Shown: positions 10,184 through 18,359 of the stretch, piece by piece
How positions within the stretch are numbered: position 1 is the first letter of the stretch
How the letters are laid out: the number at the start of each line of letters is the position of its first letter
Assembly (NCBI GenBank): GCA_963772815.1
Contig: CAVYYV010000005.1
Coordinates: 62,001 to 126,000 of the forward strand
From: DATFFO01 sp963772815
GTDB taxonomy: Bacteria > Actinomycetota > Acidimicrobiia > Spongiisociales > ZC4RG35
Direction: 5' to 3'
Length of the DNA stretch: 64,000 nucleotides
Notes under the pieces: model-generated
The model's input: the letters and a program-made list of their open reading frames with translations, nothing else
What the model was told of the DNA's origin: nothing
The model's database searches: none
Program-made: the position numbers and the translations under genes

Positions 10184-10338
10184 GTGCCGGGTCGTCACCG
10201 ACTGGGCTGGGCTCTGTTTCTGGCCAACGCCAGGCTTCTCCTCGCCGCCGGATAAGGGACGCCGACGCCCTCCTGGTCATCGCCAGCGCTGTCTTCGGGG
10301 TCGGCTGTGTCCTGTTTCTCGTCCGGGGCGGCGACTAG
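10184..10338 (+). pseudogene. Possible frameshifted small membrane protein
   Basis: Directly after tal, a GTG opens a short frame reading VPGRHRLGWALFLANARLLLAAG before a stop at 10253. An overlapping frame then reads RDADALLVIASAVFGVGCVL FLVRGGD to a stop at 10338. Each half looks like a membrane helix, and together they would make a small two-helix protein joined across one frameshift. This is weak evidence: no family is recognised and both pieces are short. The convergent trpF-like gene next door also carries a single-base shift, so local sequence error is possible. Confidence 0.25.
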
Positions 10339-10354
10339 CCGAGGGCGACGACCA

Positions 10355-11042
10355 CTAGACACCCGAAGCCGAACGGACCACCGCAACAAAACGGGCCACG
10401 GCGTCCATGTCCTTGCGAAAGCCTCCCCCGGCGACCGCCCGGTTCGTGCGCGTCAAGGAATCCACACCAACCGGCCCCACGACCCGGATCGCCTCGGCGA
10501 CATTGTCCGGGCCAAGACCGCCAGCCAGGATCACGGGAACCTCCGATTCCGCCACGATCTCCCGGCTGATCCGCCAGTCGTGGACTGCTCCGGCGGCCCC
10601 GATTCCCTCCACCTCGCCCACCGAGTCGAGGATCAGCCAGTCGACGTATTGAGCAAAGCGACGCCGCCTCGGCCACCGCCTCCTCCCCCGTTATCGGAAT
10701 CGCCTGCATGAGCTCGATGCCCAGCCTCCGTCGGGATATCCAGCCCGCCAGATCGGCCACCGCCGACGGAGGAAAGGCGACTGTGCTGCCGCACAGATGG
10801 AGGATGTCAGGGTGAACCGCTGCCGCGAACATCTCCACGGCGATCATGTCGGTCTCCACCGTGAGCGCCACACTCGTGGCCCGGCCCCGCAGGGACGCCA
10901 CGATCCGACGCCCCAGGTCGAGCTCGACCTCCCCGGGCAGCCCTCGATCCGAGACCGTGACCCCGACGTGATCGACACCTGCCTCGGTCAGGGCCACCGC
11001 CTCCTCGACGGTCTGAGCCGTATATATCTGGACGATCACCAT
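10355..11042 (-). pseudogene. TrpF-like (phosphoribosylanthranilate isomerase fold) gene, frameshifted
   Basis: Two frames together make one TIM-barrel protein of about 230 residues. The first half begins VIVQIYTAQTVEEAVALTEA and runs to EEAVAEAA. The second half continues RFAQYVDWLILDSVGEVEG, then VPVILAGGLGPDNVAEAI and GGGFRKDMDAVARF, the TrpF-like phosphate-binding end. The join needs removal of one base near 10661. The catalytic Asp may be in LILDS, but the usual KICG cysteine is replaced by IYTA, so it is probably not a true TrpF even when intact. The start may be ATG 11042 or GTG 11039, the latter seven bases after TACGCT. It is divergent from the PfkB gene. Confidence 0.7.
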
Positions 11043-11077
11043 CAGCAGCGTAAAGGCGTCGGTTAGCGTCCCCGCCC

Positions 11078-12046
11078 ATGGCCCGAGCCATAGCCGCCCT
11101 GGGGGACATCAACATCGACCTCGTCCTGGAGATCGACCAATATCCGTCGCCCGGTGGCGAAGCATTCGCCCGCGGCCAATCAACCCGGCTGGGTGGCTCG
11201 GCTACCAACACCGCGGTCACCCTGTCCCGCCTGGGACTCGCAACGACCCTGCTCGCACGGGTGGGCAACGACGAATTCGGCCAGCGAGCGATGAGGGATC
11301 TGGCCGAAGAGGGGGTAGGTGTCGAGTTCGTGCAACGCGACAGGAGCCTCCCGACCGGGTTGAACATGGTGCTGGTGGACGAAGGCGGGGAGCGCACCAT
11401 GATCGGCACACGGGGCGCCAATGCCGCCTACCGGGATACCCCCGGGTGGGAGGAAGCAACCAGATGGCTCCATGTGTCCGGTTACGCCCTCCTCGAGGAT
11501 CCCCAGCGCAGCGCGGCCCGGGTCGCGCTCGCTACTGCGGCCGATCGCGGGATTCCGATATCCGTGGACATCCCGTCCGGAGTGGTCCGCCGCATCGAGA
11601 CGGGACTCAGAGCGGATCTGGCCGGAGCAGCCATCGTCTCCCTGGGGGCGGACACGTTGTCCCAATTGGCGCCGGGCACCGACGCGCTGCTGGACGACGG
11701 TATCTCCCTGCTTGCCATCACCGCCGGCCGGAACCGATTCAGAGTCGTTTCAACGGGCGCCGAGCTGACCCTCACGCCACCAGACGTTCAGGTTGTGGAC
11801 ACCACCGGAGCCGGGGACGCCTTCATTGCCGGCCTGATCGCCGCCCAACTGGCAGGACTCGACCCCGGCCCTTCGGCGGTGGTGGCCGGGACTCTGGGAG
11901 CCTCCGCCACACAGCATCCCGGATCAGGGGCAAGGGAAGGGACCCTCGCCGCGCTCACCCCTCTCCTCCAACCGTCCCGCTGGAAAGACGCCCACCCGAC
12001 CTGGGTGGAGACGGCCAGGGAGTTTCTCGCTGCGGGGCTCGCCTAG
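11078..12046 (+). CDS. PfkB-family carbohydrate/nucleoside kinase
   Basis: This 322-residue ribokinase-fold enzyme shows the N-terminal PfkB signature (GDINIDLVLEIDQYPSPGGE, then GGSATNTAVTLSRLGL) and the C-terminal signature DTTGAGDAFIAGLIAAQ, whose Asp is the catalytic base. It would phosphorylate a sugar or nucleoside with ATP; the substrate cannot be read from sequence. It begins eight bases after TAGCGT and shares a 35-base divergent gap with the TrpF-like gene, so the two may once have formed a functional pair. Confidence 0.85.
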   Translation: MARAIAALGDINIDLVLEIDQYPSPGGEAFARGQSTRLGGSATNTAVTLSRLGLATTLLARVGNDEFGQRAMRDLAEEGVGVEFVQRDRSLPTGLNMVLVDEGGERTMIGTRGANAAYRDTPGWEEATRWLHVSGYALLEDPQRSAARVALATAADRGIPISVDIPSGVVRRIETGLRADLAGAAIVSLGADTLSQLAPGTDALLDDGISLLAITAGRNRFRVVSTGAELTLTPPDVQVVDTTGAGDAFIAGLIAAQLAGLDPGPSAVVAGTLGASATQHPGSGAREGTLAALTPLLQPSRWKDAHPTWVETAREFLAAGLA

Positions 12047-12076
12047 AGCTCGGTTTCGCCCAGTCGATCGAGGAGC

Positions 12077-12700
12077 TCACTGGAAACGTCGCTCGAGGTC
12101 GGTCAGGCGCTGATCGACCTCGGCCAGGTCCGGCCCGAGATCAGAATGCTCGACATCGGCGGGCTCCGGGGAAGCGGGAACGGGTCCGGCCGACAAGAGC
12201 TCTTCCACCCGACGCTGACTCTGACCGGGGAGACGAGGCTGACGACGCGCCAGGCCCGCCTCCTCCAGGCCGTCTACCAGGGCTTCTACGTCGTCGATGG
12301 AAGAAAGGGACACGTAGCGTTCGGTCCTCGACCGCAGCTCACCGGCGGTCTGGGGCCCGCGCAGCATCAGAACGGCAAGTATCGCCTGGGCCGACTCGCC
12401 GATCTCCAACGCCTCACCGAGTTTGTGACGGAACTTGGTGACCCGATCCCCCTGGCGACGAAGCGGCGTGGCGAGACCGGCGTCGTGGAGGCGGACCGTG
12501 GCCGCTTCCACTTCCTGATCGCTGAGGCTCACCACCGGGTCCCGGTTGGTCGCCTGGTTACAGCCCGCCACCAGGGACGAGAGCGTGAGCGGATAGGCGT
12601 CGGGAGTGGTCATCTGCTTTTCCACCAGCACGGCCAGCACCCGGGCGTCGATCTCGTCCAGGTGGGACCGCGGCGACGGTTCGCCCGGCGTCATGATCAT
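12077..12700 (-). CDS. DUF480 family protein (YceH-like winged helix)
   Basis: This protein of about 207 residues starts MTPGEPSPRSHLDEIDARVL after a short leader and contains the DUF480 hallmarks VLVEKQMTTPDAYPLTL SS, AGCNQATNRDPVV and MLRGPQTAGELRSRTERY. The family has two winged-helix domains and unknown function. The C-terminus ends with an acidic, coiled-coil-like segment (DLAEVDQRLTDLERRFQ). The open frame extends to 12991 but would overlap the deacetylase, so ATG 12700 or 12694 is preferred. It follows the deacetylase by 46 bases and could belong to the same transcript. Confidence 0.85.
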   Translation of the reverse strand: MIMTPGEPSPRSHLDEIDARVLAVLVEKQMTTPDAYPLTLSSLVAGCNQATNRDPVVSLSDQEVEAATVRLHDAGLATPLRRQGDRVTKFRHKLGEALEIGESAQAILAVLMLRGPQTAGELRSRTERYVSLSSIDDVEALVDGLEEAGLARRQPRLPGQSQRRVEELLSAGPVPASPEPADVEHSDLGPDLAEVDQRLTDLERRFQ

Positions 12701-12746
12701 TGCCGCGACTCTAGAGCCGGAGCCGGCCCGGCCGGCAAGCTCGGCC

Positions 12747-13895
12747 TCAGATCTCATCGCGGAGACGGCCGAGCATGGCCAGGCACCTCTCGAGCTGGGA
12801 CAGTTCGATGAACTCGTCCGGTTTGTGGGCCTGGTCGATGCTCCCCGGGCCGAACACAACGCTGGAGATTCCCAACTCCTGGTACAGCCCCGCCTCTGTG
12901 CCGAACGAAACCACCCCCAGCTGCGAATCCGGTGATATGCGGCGCGCCAGGACGACCGCCGGACCATTCGGGTCCCGTTCGAACCCCCCAACTGCTCCCA
13001 CGGTCGTGGTGGTCAGGGAGGCGTCCGGATACTCGGCCCGCATCGAAGGAAGCAGCACCTCCTGGACGAAGCTCTCCACCGTCTCCAGGGCATAGTCGCG
13101 ATCGGCACCGTTGATCGGACGCATCTCCCATTCGAACACCGCTCCCCCGGCCGTGATGTTGCGCGCCACCCCGCCCGAGATGGTTCCCACGTTGAAGGTC
13201 GTGCCCGGGGGAGCAAACGGGCTGTCGGCCGGAGCACGATCCGCCATCTCGTCGGCCAAACGGTCCAGCATCCCCACGAAACGTGCCGCGGCGTGGATAG
13301 CTCCCGCCCCTGCCGCCGAGATGGAGGCGTGACGCTCCACACCGCGGATCTCGGTCGTGTATTCGTAACAACCCTTGTGGGCAATCACGATCGCCTCATC
13401 GGTGGGCTCACCGACCAGGGCGATGGCCGGTCGGGGTCTGCTCCGGGCCAGATCGGCCAGCATAACCTTGGCACCATGACATCCCACCTCTTCGTCATAG
13501 GTGAGGGCCACGTGCACGGGACGCGCCAAGTCCCAGGAGGCGACAACCGGGGCCATGGCCAGCACACAGGCAATGAACCCCTTCATGTCAGTCGTTCCGC
13601 GCCCCCAAGCCCGACCGCCCTCGATAGCCAACCGGAAGGGATCCCTGGTCCAATCTTGTCCCTCCACCGGCACCACGTCTGTGTGACCGGAGAGAATCAC
13701 TCCACCATTCGACTCGGGTCCGATGGTGGCGAACAGGTTCGCCTTCTTCCCGGCCTGGTCTTCGGTCACCGAGACACGGGCACCGGCGCCCTCCAGCAGG
13801 CCTTTGGCGTAGTCGATCAGGTCCAGATTGCCGTCACTGGAGATGGTCGGGAAAGAGACCAGCCGATCCAGGATCTCGACCGTGCGGTCCAGCAC
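12747..13895 (-). CDS. M20 family deacetylase, ArgE type; probable N-acetyldiaminobutyrate deacetylase of ectoine catabolism
   Basis: The 382-residue protein closely resembles acetylornithine deacetylase ArgE. It has SGHTDVVPVEGQDW, WGRGTTDMKGF, the catalytic YDEEVGCHG, VGEPTDEAIVIAHKG and a C-terminal metal histidine in IDQAHKPDEF. It follows doeA by three bases. DoeA releases N-acetyl-2,4-diaminobutyrate, a one-carbon-shorter analogue of N-acetylornithine. I therefore infer that this enzyme replaces the AstE/AspA-type DoeB (EutE) found in proteobacterial ectoine clusters. A plain ArgE role is possible but less likely, because actinobacteria usually recycle the acetyl group with ArgJ. Confidence 0.85.
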   Translation of the reverse strand: MLDRTVEILDRLVSFPTISSDGNLDLIDYAKGLLEGAGARVSVTEDQAGKKANLFATIGPESNGGVILSGHTDVVPVEGQDWTRDPFRLAIEGGRAWGRGTTDMKGFIACVLAMAPVVASWDLARPVHVALTYDEEVGCHGAKVMLADLARSRPRPAIALVGEPTDEAIVIAHKGCYEYTTEIRGVERHASISAAGAGAIHAAARFVGMLDRLADEMADRAPADSPFAPPGTTFNVGTISGGVARNITAGGAVFEWEMRPINGADRDYALETVESFVQEVLLPSMRAEYPDASLTTTTVGAVGGFERDPNGPAVVLARRISPDSQLGVVSFGTEAGLYQELGISSVVFGPGSIDQAHKPDEFIELSQLERCLAMLGRLRDEI

Positions 13896-13898
13896 GGG

Positions 13899-15077
13899 TC
13901 AGGCCTTGACCAGCATCGGCCTCGGGTACGAAGTGAGAGTCTCAGCCGGCCCGTCGTCGGTTATGCGGATGCTCTCGGTGATCTCCAGTCCCCAGCCGTC
14001 CATCCACAACCCGGGCATGAAGTGGAAGGTCATGTTGGGTTGCAGAACCGTGCGGTCCGAGGACCTGAAGCTGGCAGTTCGCTCGCCCCAGTCGGGGGGA
14101 TAGGACAGGCCGATCGGATACCCGCACCGGGCGCTGCGCTCGATTCCGGCCTTACTCAGCTCCCCGTGCAGCGCATCGGCCACATCTCCGGCTGTGTTTC
14201 CAGCCCGGGCCGCATCCAGGCCCGCCTCCAGTCCGGCCAGTAGGGCCTCCTCGGCGGATCGCATGTACTCCGGTGGATCACCCAGGAAGACCGTGCGACA
14301 CAGAGGGGCGTGGTAGCGGCGATGACACCCGGCGATTTCGAAGAAGGTGCCGAACCCCTTCTCCAGCCGGGAGTCGTCCCAGGTGAGGTGGGCGGCGGCC
14401 GCCTCCGGCCCGGTCGGCACCAGGGGGACGATGGCCGGGTAGTCGCCCCCGAATCGGTCGACACCCCTGATCCCGGTTGCCATGATCTCGGCCACCAGGT
14501 CGTTCTTTCTCATCCCGGGCTCGACCACCTCGGCGATGCGGGCGTGCATGGCCTCCACGATCCGGGCCACGCGCCGCATGTACTCCAGTTCTTGGGGCGA
14601 CTTCACCATGCGCTGCCAGTTGACCAGCCCGGTGGCGTCGGTCCACTCCACATCCGGCAGGTGGCCCCGAAGGGTCTCCCAGGCGGCGGCCGAGAAGTAG
14701 TAGTTGTCCATCTCAACGCCCACCGCACGGGCTCCGAGGTCTGACAAAAGGTCGGCCAGCAGCTCCATCGGATGCCGCTCGATGGACTGTACGTAGAGGT
14801 CCGGGTAGTCGTGGATATGGTCGGGCTCCATGTACACGGTCAGCATCGCTCCGGCCGCATCCTGGCTTCGGCCCCACCAGTGCGGCTCGTCGTCGAGGGT
14901 AACTACCACCGCCTGGTGAACGTAGAAGGACCAGCCGTCGTAGCCGGTCAGCCAGGCCATGTTGGATGGGTCTGAGGCGACCAAGGTGTCGATGCCCTTC
15001 GCCTTCATTGCAGAGCGGGTCTTGGTCAGCCGATCCGCATACTCCTGACGGCTGAAGTCGAGGTCTACATCGGGCAT
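13899..15077 (-). CDS. doeA: Ectoine hydrolase (M24 creatinase/prolidase fold)
   Basis: DoeA, also called EutD, opens the ectoine ring to N-acetyl-2,4-diaminobutyrate. Length is 392 residues, close to the roughly 400 of known DoeA. The N-terminal segment WLTGYDGWSFYVHQ and the later FEIAGCHRRYHAPLCRTVFLG are characteristic of this branch of M24 proteins, which work without the dinuclear metal of aminopeptidase P. The open frame reaches further upstream, but the ATG at 15077 follows the ehuA stop by one base and gives the expected N-terminus (MPDVDLDFSRQEYADRL). The adjoining Ehu transporter strongly supports the assignment. Confidence 0.9.
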   Translation of the reverse strand: MPDVDLDFSRQEYADRLTKTRSAMKAKGIDTLVASDPSNMAWLTGYDGWSFYVHQAVVVTLDDEPHWWGRSQDAAGAMLTVYMEPDHIHDYPDLYVQSIERHPMELLADLLSDLGARAVGVEMDNYYFSAAAWETLRGHLPDVEWTDATGLVNWQRMVKSPQELEYMRRVARIVEAMHARIAEVVEPGMRKNDLVAEIMATGIRGVDRFGGDYPAIVPLVPTGPEAAAAHLTWDDSRLEKGFGTFFEIAGCHRRYHAPLCRTVFLGDPPEYMRSAEEALLAGLEAGLDAARAGNTAGDVADALHGELSKAGIERSARCGYPIGLSYPPDWGERTASFRSSDRTVLQPNMTFHFMPGLWMDGWGLEITESIRITDDGPAETLTSYPRPMLVKA

Positions 15078-15078
15078 C

Positions 15079-15867
15079 TCAGTGCGACAGAACCGCACGG
15101 AGGAAGCGTTGGGTCCGCTCCTCCTGGGGGTTCTTGAATATCTGCGATGGAGGCCCCTGTTCCAGGATCCGCCCGTCATCGAACATGAGGACACGATCGG
15201 CCATCTCCGAGGCGAAGCCCATCTCGTGGGTGACCAGCATCATGGTCATGTCTCCCCGCTCGGCCAGCTTGCGCAAGACGTTGAGCACGTCTCCGACCAA
15301 TTCGGGGTCCAGGGCCGAGGTGACTTCGTCGAACAGCATCACCTTGGGATTCATGGCCAGCGATCGGGCGATGGCGACGCGCTGCTTCTGACCCCCGGAC
15401 AGCTGGATGGGCCGGGCGTTCGACTTGTCGGCCAGCCCTACCTCGCTGAGCAGCCGCATTCCGTCTTCCTCGGCCTCTGCCCTGCTCTTGCCCAACACCT
15501 TGATCGGGGCCAGGGTCACGTTCTCCAGTGCCGTCTTGTGTGGAAACAGGTTGAAGTGCTGGAACACCATGGAGATCTCCGCTCTTACGGAGCGGATGTG
15601 CTTCTCCGAGGCAGGAGCCAGCTCGCCCTGACGCTCCTCGTGGTAGAGCTGACGCCCGTCGATCTCGATCGTGCCCGATTGGGGGCGGTTGAGGGTCATG
15701 ATCGTGCGCAGGATCGTGGTCTTGCCCGAGCCGGAGGGGCCGATGATGACCACTTTCTCCCCTTCCGAAACGTCGAGATTGAGCTGCCTGAGGACCACGT
15801 GGTCGCCGAAGGCGAGCGTGACGTCCCGCATCCGGACCATGGGCTGGTTGCTAGCGCTGGTATCCAT
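15079..15867 (-). CDS. ehuA: Ectoine/hydroxyectoine ABC transporter ATP-binding protein
   Basis: This 262-residue ABC ATPase belongs to the polar amino acid family. Walker A is GPSGSGKTT, the signature is LSGGQKQRVAIARSLA, Walker B is VMLFDEVTSALDPE and the H-loop is LVTHEMGF. It energises uptake through EhuC/EhuD and overlaps ehuD by 17 bases. The assignment to ectoine rather than glutamine or another amino acid rests on the operon with doeA and on EhuB. Confidence 0.9.
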   Translation of the reverse strand: MDTSASNQPMVRMRDVTLAFGDHVVLRQLNLDVSEGEKVVIIGPSGSGKTTILRTIMTLNRPQSGTIEIDGRQLYHEERQGELAPASEKHIRSVRAEISMVFQHFNLFPHKTALENVTLAPIKVLGKSRAEAEEDGMRLLSEVGLADKSNARPIQLSGGQKQRVAIARSLAMNPKVMLFDEVTSALDPELVGDVLNVLRKLAERGDMTMMLVTHEMGFASEMADRVLMFDDGRILEQGPPSQIFKNPQEERTQRFLRAVLSH

Positions 15868-16507
15868 ATCTCCTCTCCAGCCGTCGGACGAATAGGGCGG
15901 CGGGGACGCTCACGACCAGGAACAGGAGGCCGGCCATGGTGTAGGTCTCCATCGGTTGGAAGTTCCTCGACGAGATTGCGTTGGCAGTCGCCAGGATGCC
16001 GACCACGGTCACGGTCGAGCCCAGGGGGGCGTCCTTGAACATGGCCACGAAGTAGTTGCCCAGAGCGGGAATCGCAGTGGGTATGGCCTGGGGGAGTATC
16101 ACCGAGCGCCAGGTAGTGACTGTGCTCAGGTTGAGGGCTGTGGCGGCTTCCCATTGGCCCGAGGGGACTGCTTCGATCCCGGCCCGATAGGCCTCGGAGC
16201 AATAGGTGCCGTAGTGGACCCCGAGTCCCACCACCAGGGTGACCGTTCCGGAAAGAACGATGCCCCAGTCGGGCAGGGCGAAGAAGATGAAGAACAGCTG
16301 GACCAGCAATGGCGTGCTCCGCACGAACTCGATCACGGCCCGGGTGGGCCAGGCGATCCAGCGCGTCGGCGCCCGACGACCCAGGGCGAAGATCAGCCCC
16401 AGGATCAGCGCCATGATCATGCCCAGGATCGTGGCCCGAACGGTGATCAGCATGCCCTGGGCCAGATCTCCGAGGATGGAAAAGGCAAATCCCCAGTCGA
16501 AGTTCAA
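15851..16507 (-). CDS. ehuD: Ectoine/hydroxyectoine ABC transporter permease
   Basis: This 218-residue inner-membrane permease is of the HisM/GlnP type. It carries the three-residue-spaced EAA loop (EAATALNLSTVTTWRSVILPQ AIP) that contacts the ATPase, and about five membrane helices. The segment IEFVRSTPLLVQLFFIFFAL is typical of amino acid-type permeases. It pairs with EhuC encoded immediately upstream and overlapping it by four bases. Confidence 0.88.
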   Translation of the reverse strand: MNFDWGFAFSILGDLAQGMLITVRATILGMIMALILGLIFALGRRAPTRWIAWPTRAVIEFVRSTPLLVQLFFIFFALPDWGIVLSGTVTLVVGLGVHYGTYCSEAYRAGIEAVPSGQWEAATALNLSTVTTWRSVILPQAIPTAIPALGNYFVAMFKDAPLGSTVTVVGILATANAISSRNFQPMETYTMAGLLFLVVSVPAALFVRRLERRYGYQR

Positions 16508-17187
16508 CGCGTCCCCCCGAATGACTTGATCACCCTTCGTTCCATGATTCCGAAGATCGTCGAGATGACCTGGGCCAGGACGAAGTAGATGATCAGACCG
16601 TTGAGGAACAAGACCGGAGTGCTGGCTCCGCCAATAACCACCCGATTGGTGCGCAGCTTGTCCATCTCGAAGTTGAGATCTGACAGGGTGATCAACGCCA
16701 CCAGAGCGGTTCCCTTGAGAATCTCGATCATCAGGTTGCCGAACGGAGGAAGGATGACGGGGATGGCCTGAGGAAGGACGACGTGGCGAAGGCGCTGGCG
16801 ATCGGTCATGTTGAGGGCGATGGTGGCCTCACTCTGACCTTGAGGAACCGCCTGGATTCCGCCCCTCACCACCTCGGCTCCGTAGGCGCCCATGTTTGCC
16901 CCCAGAGCAATGACACCGGCGATGAGAGGAGAGAGCCGAATCCCCAACAATTGGGGCAGGGCATAGAACACCCAGGTCAACAGGATGATGGCAGAGATGC
17001 CCCGGGCGAACTCGATGTAGACCGAGGACAGGGTACGTACCCATCTACGGGCCGACAGCCTCCCCACTCCGAAGATCAAGGAAAGCACCGTCCCCAGCAC
17101 CACGGCGAGGATGAACACCTCGAGGGTGACGAGTGTGCCCTCCCAGAGTCGGGCATAGGCTTTGGAAGTGAGGAACAGGTCTTGCAT
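16504..17187 (-). CDS. ehuC: Ectoine/hydroxyectoine ABC transporter permease
   Basis: The second permease of the Ehu system has 227 residues. It contains IEFARGISAIILLTWVFYAL, the expected counterpart of the RSTPLL segment, and the EAA loop SEATIALNMTDRQRLRHVVL. Five membrane segments can be drawn. It starts 57 bases after the ehuB stop and overlaps ehuD by four bases, so translation of the pair is probably coupled. Confidence 0.88.
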   Translation of the reverse strand: MQDLFLTSKAYARLWEGTLVTLEVFILAVVLGTVLSLIFGVGRLSARRWVRTLSSVYIEFARGISAIILLTWVFYALPQLLGIRLSPLIAGVIALGANMGAYGAEVVRGGIQAVPQGQSEATIALNMTDRQRLRHVVLPQAIPVILPPFGNLMIEILKGTALVALITLSDLNFEMDKLRTNRVVIGGASTPVLFLNGLIIYFVLAQVISTIFGIMERRVIKSFGGTR

Positions 17188-17244
17188 TCTGAGCGGAAGG
17201 CATCCTCGTGCCGGGCCCGGTGACCCGGCACGAGGACCCCGGTA

Positions 17245-18153
17245 TCAGGGGTTGGCCAGCTCCTCGGCCGTCAGATTCTGGGCCTTCTGGACGTCGGCGG
17301 GAGCGAACCCGAAGCCTGTGACGATGTTCTCCACCGTCCCGTCGTCCTGAAGCTTGTGCAGCTCAGTATTGAAAGCGTCGCGCAGTCCCTGGTCCAGGAA
17401 GCCGTAACCCCCGCACCCGACCTGTTCCACACCGTTGACCACAGGGAAGAAGCCCTCGGTAGCCTCCATGCCCTGGCGCGCCTTGACCTGAGTATTGACG
17501 GTGAGAGCTGTGCCGGTGACGGCGTCGACCCGTCCCGCCCCCAGGGCGTCGTACTGGGCACCCACGTCATCGAAGCGGGTGATCTGACCATCGGGGACGC
17601 CGATGTCGGTGGCATATCCCTCCTCGACCGCACCCCCCAGGACGGCGATCTTGGCGCCGGAGTCGATGACCGACTGGTAGTCGCTGATCCCGAGCGGGTT
17701 GCCCTCTTTCACGGCAAACGCCTCAGACACGCAGTAGTCGGGGTCGGAGAAGATGATCTGCTTCGCCCGATCGGGCGTGATGAACATCCCGGCGGCGATC
17801 ATGTCGAACTGACCTGCCTGGATGCCCGGGATCAGCGTTCCGAACTCGACCACGGTGGCCTTGACGTCATTGATGCCCAGCTCGGCCAGGACTGCTTTGG
17901 CGACCTCCGGTGCCTCACCGGTTGGATTGCCGTCCTCGTCCTCGTATCCGTACGGGACCTCGTTGGCGATTCCGATGTTGATGCTGCCCGACTCCTGCAA
18001 CTGGGCCAGCAGGCTGGTGGAACCGGCAGTGGTCTCGCTGCCACCACCCGAGCCGCCGCCGCTGGTCGTGTCGGTCGACCCACCTCCACAGGCAGCCACC
18101 ACCAGGGCAAGCACCGCCAGTGTGGCCAGAAGTTTCATCGTCCTCTTCTTCAC
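17245..18153 (-). CDS. ehuB: Ectoine/hydroxyectoine-binding lipoprotein
   Basis: EhuB is the solute-binding protein that delivers ectoines to EhuCDA. It begins with a lipoprotein signal (KLLATLAVLALVVAAC), a Gly/Ser/Thr linker and then the binding domain. INIGIANEVPYGYEDEDG and PTGEAPEVAKAVLAELGI match the ligand-binding N-terminus of known EhuB, followed by DMIAAGMFITPDRAKQIIFS. The open frame runs to 18468, but GTG 18153 lies eight bases after GGAGG and starts with the Lys/Arg-rich signal-peptide n-region, giving 302 residues. It is the first gene of the ehuBCDA-doeA-deacetylase operon. Confidence 0.88.
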   Translation of the reverse strand: MKKRTMKLLATLAVLALVVAACGGGSTDTTSGGGSGGGSETTAGSTSLLAQLQESGSINIGIANEVPYGYEDEDGNPTGEAPEVAKAVLAELGINDVKATVVEFGTLIPGIQAGQFDMIAAGMFITPDRAKQIIFSDPDYCVSEAFAVKEGNPLGISDYQSVIDSGAKIAVLGGAVEEGYATDIGVPDGQITRFDDVGAQYDALGAGRVDAVTGTALTVNTQVKARQGMEATEGFFPVVNGVEQVGCGGYGFLDQGLRDAFNTELHKLQDDGTVENIVTGFGFAPADVQKAQNLTAEELANP

Positions 18154-18248
18154 GGCTTCTTCCTCCCTGTCGATTGAGGACCGGCACAGTCGAGGACTGG
18201 GCCGATTCGACGACCGTAGCGGGTATCCCGATGAGATGCGTGCAGAAT

Positions 18249-18268
18249 CCACTATGAATTCGTAGTGG
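18249..18268. promoter_or_regulatory. Palindromic operator candidate in the divergent ehuB-gntR region
   Basis: The 20-base sequence CCACTATGAATTCGTAGTGG is an inverted repeat with 18 of 20 positions matching its reverse complement. It lies about 95 bases before ehuB and 91 before the GntR gene, in the only non-coding gap between the two divergent operons. A GntR dimer is the obvious candidate to bind it, but this is inferred from position and symmetry only. Confidence 0.55.
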
Positions 18269-18296
18269 ATACAACTCGGATGCGCTTGAGGCCAGA

Positions 18297-18310
18297 ACAC
18301 GATATTGTGT
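18297..18310. promoter_or_regulatory. Second palindrome in the ehuB-gntR gap
   Basis: ACACGATATTGTGT is a 14-base imperfect palindrome (12 of 14 positions symmetric), 28 bases from the first one and about 50 bases before the GntR gene. It may be a second operator for the regulator or for another protein. No clear -35/-10 pair could be fixed here. Confidence 0.35.
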
Positions 18311-18359
18311 CGTAGCTGATCGTCCGGCCCAGGATCACCCGGACCAGAGAGGGATCTAC

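Noticed and set aside
8975..10255. A 426-codon plus-strand frame overlapping tal
   Set aside because: It is an Arg-rich alternate frame; the transaldolase frame has full family motifs. Only its last 23 codons, beyond tal, were kept as a possible small-protein remnant.
12701..12991. Upstream extension of the DUF480 frame
   Set aside because: It would overlap the deacetylase gene by about 245 bases and has shadow-frame composition. The ATG at 12700 gives the normal family N-terminus.
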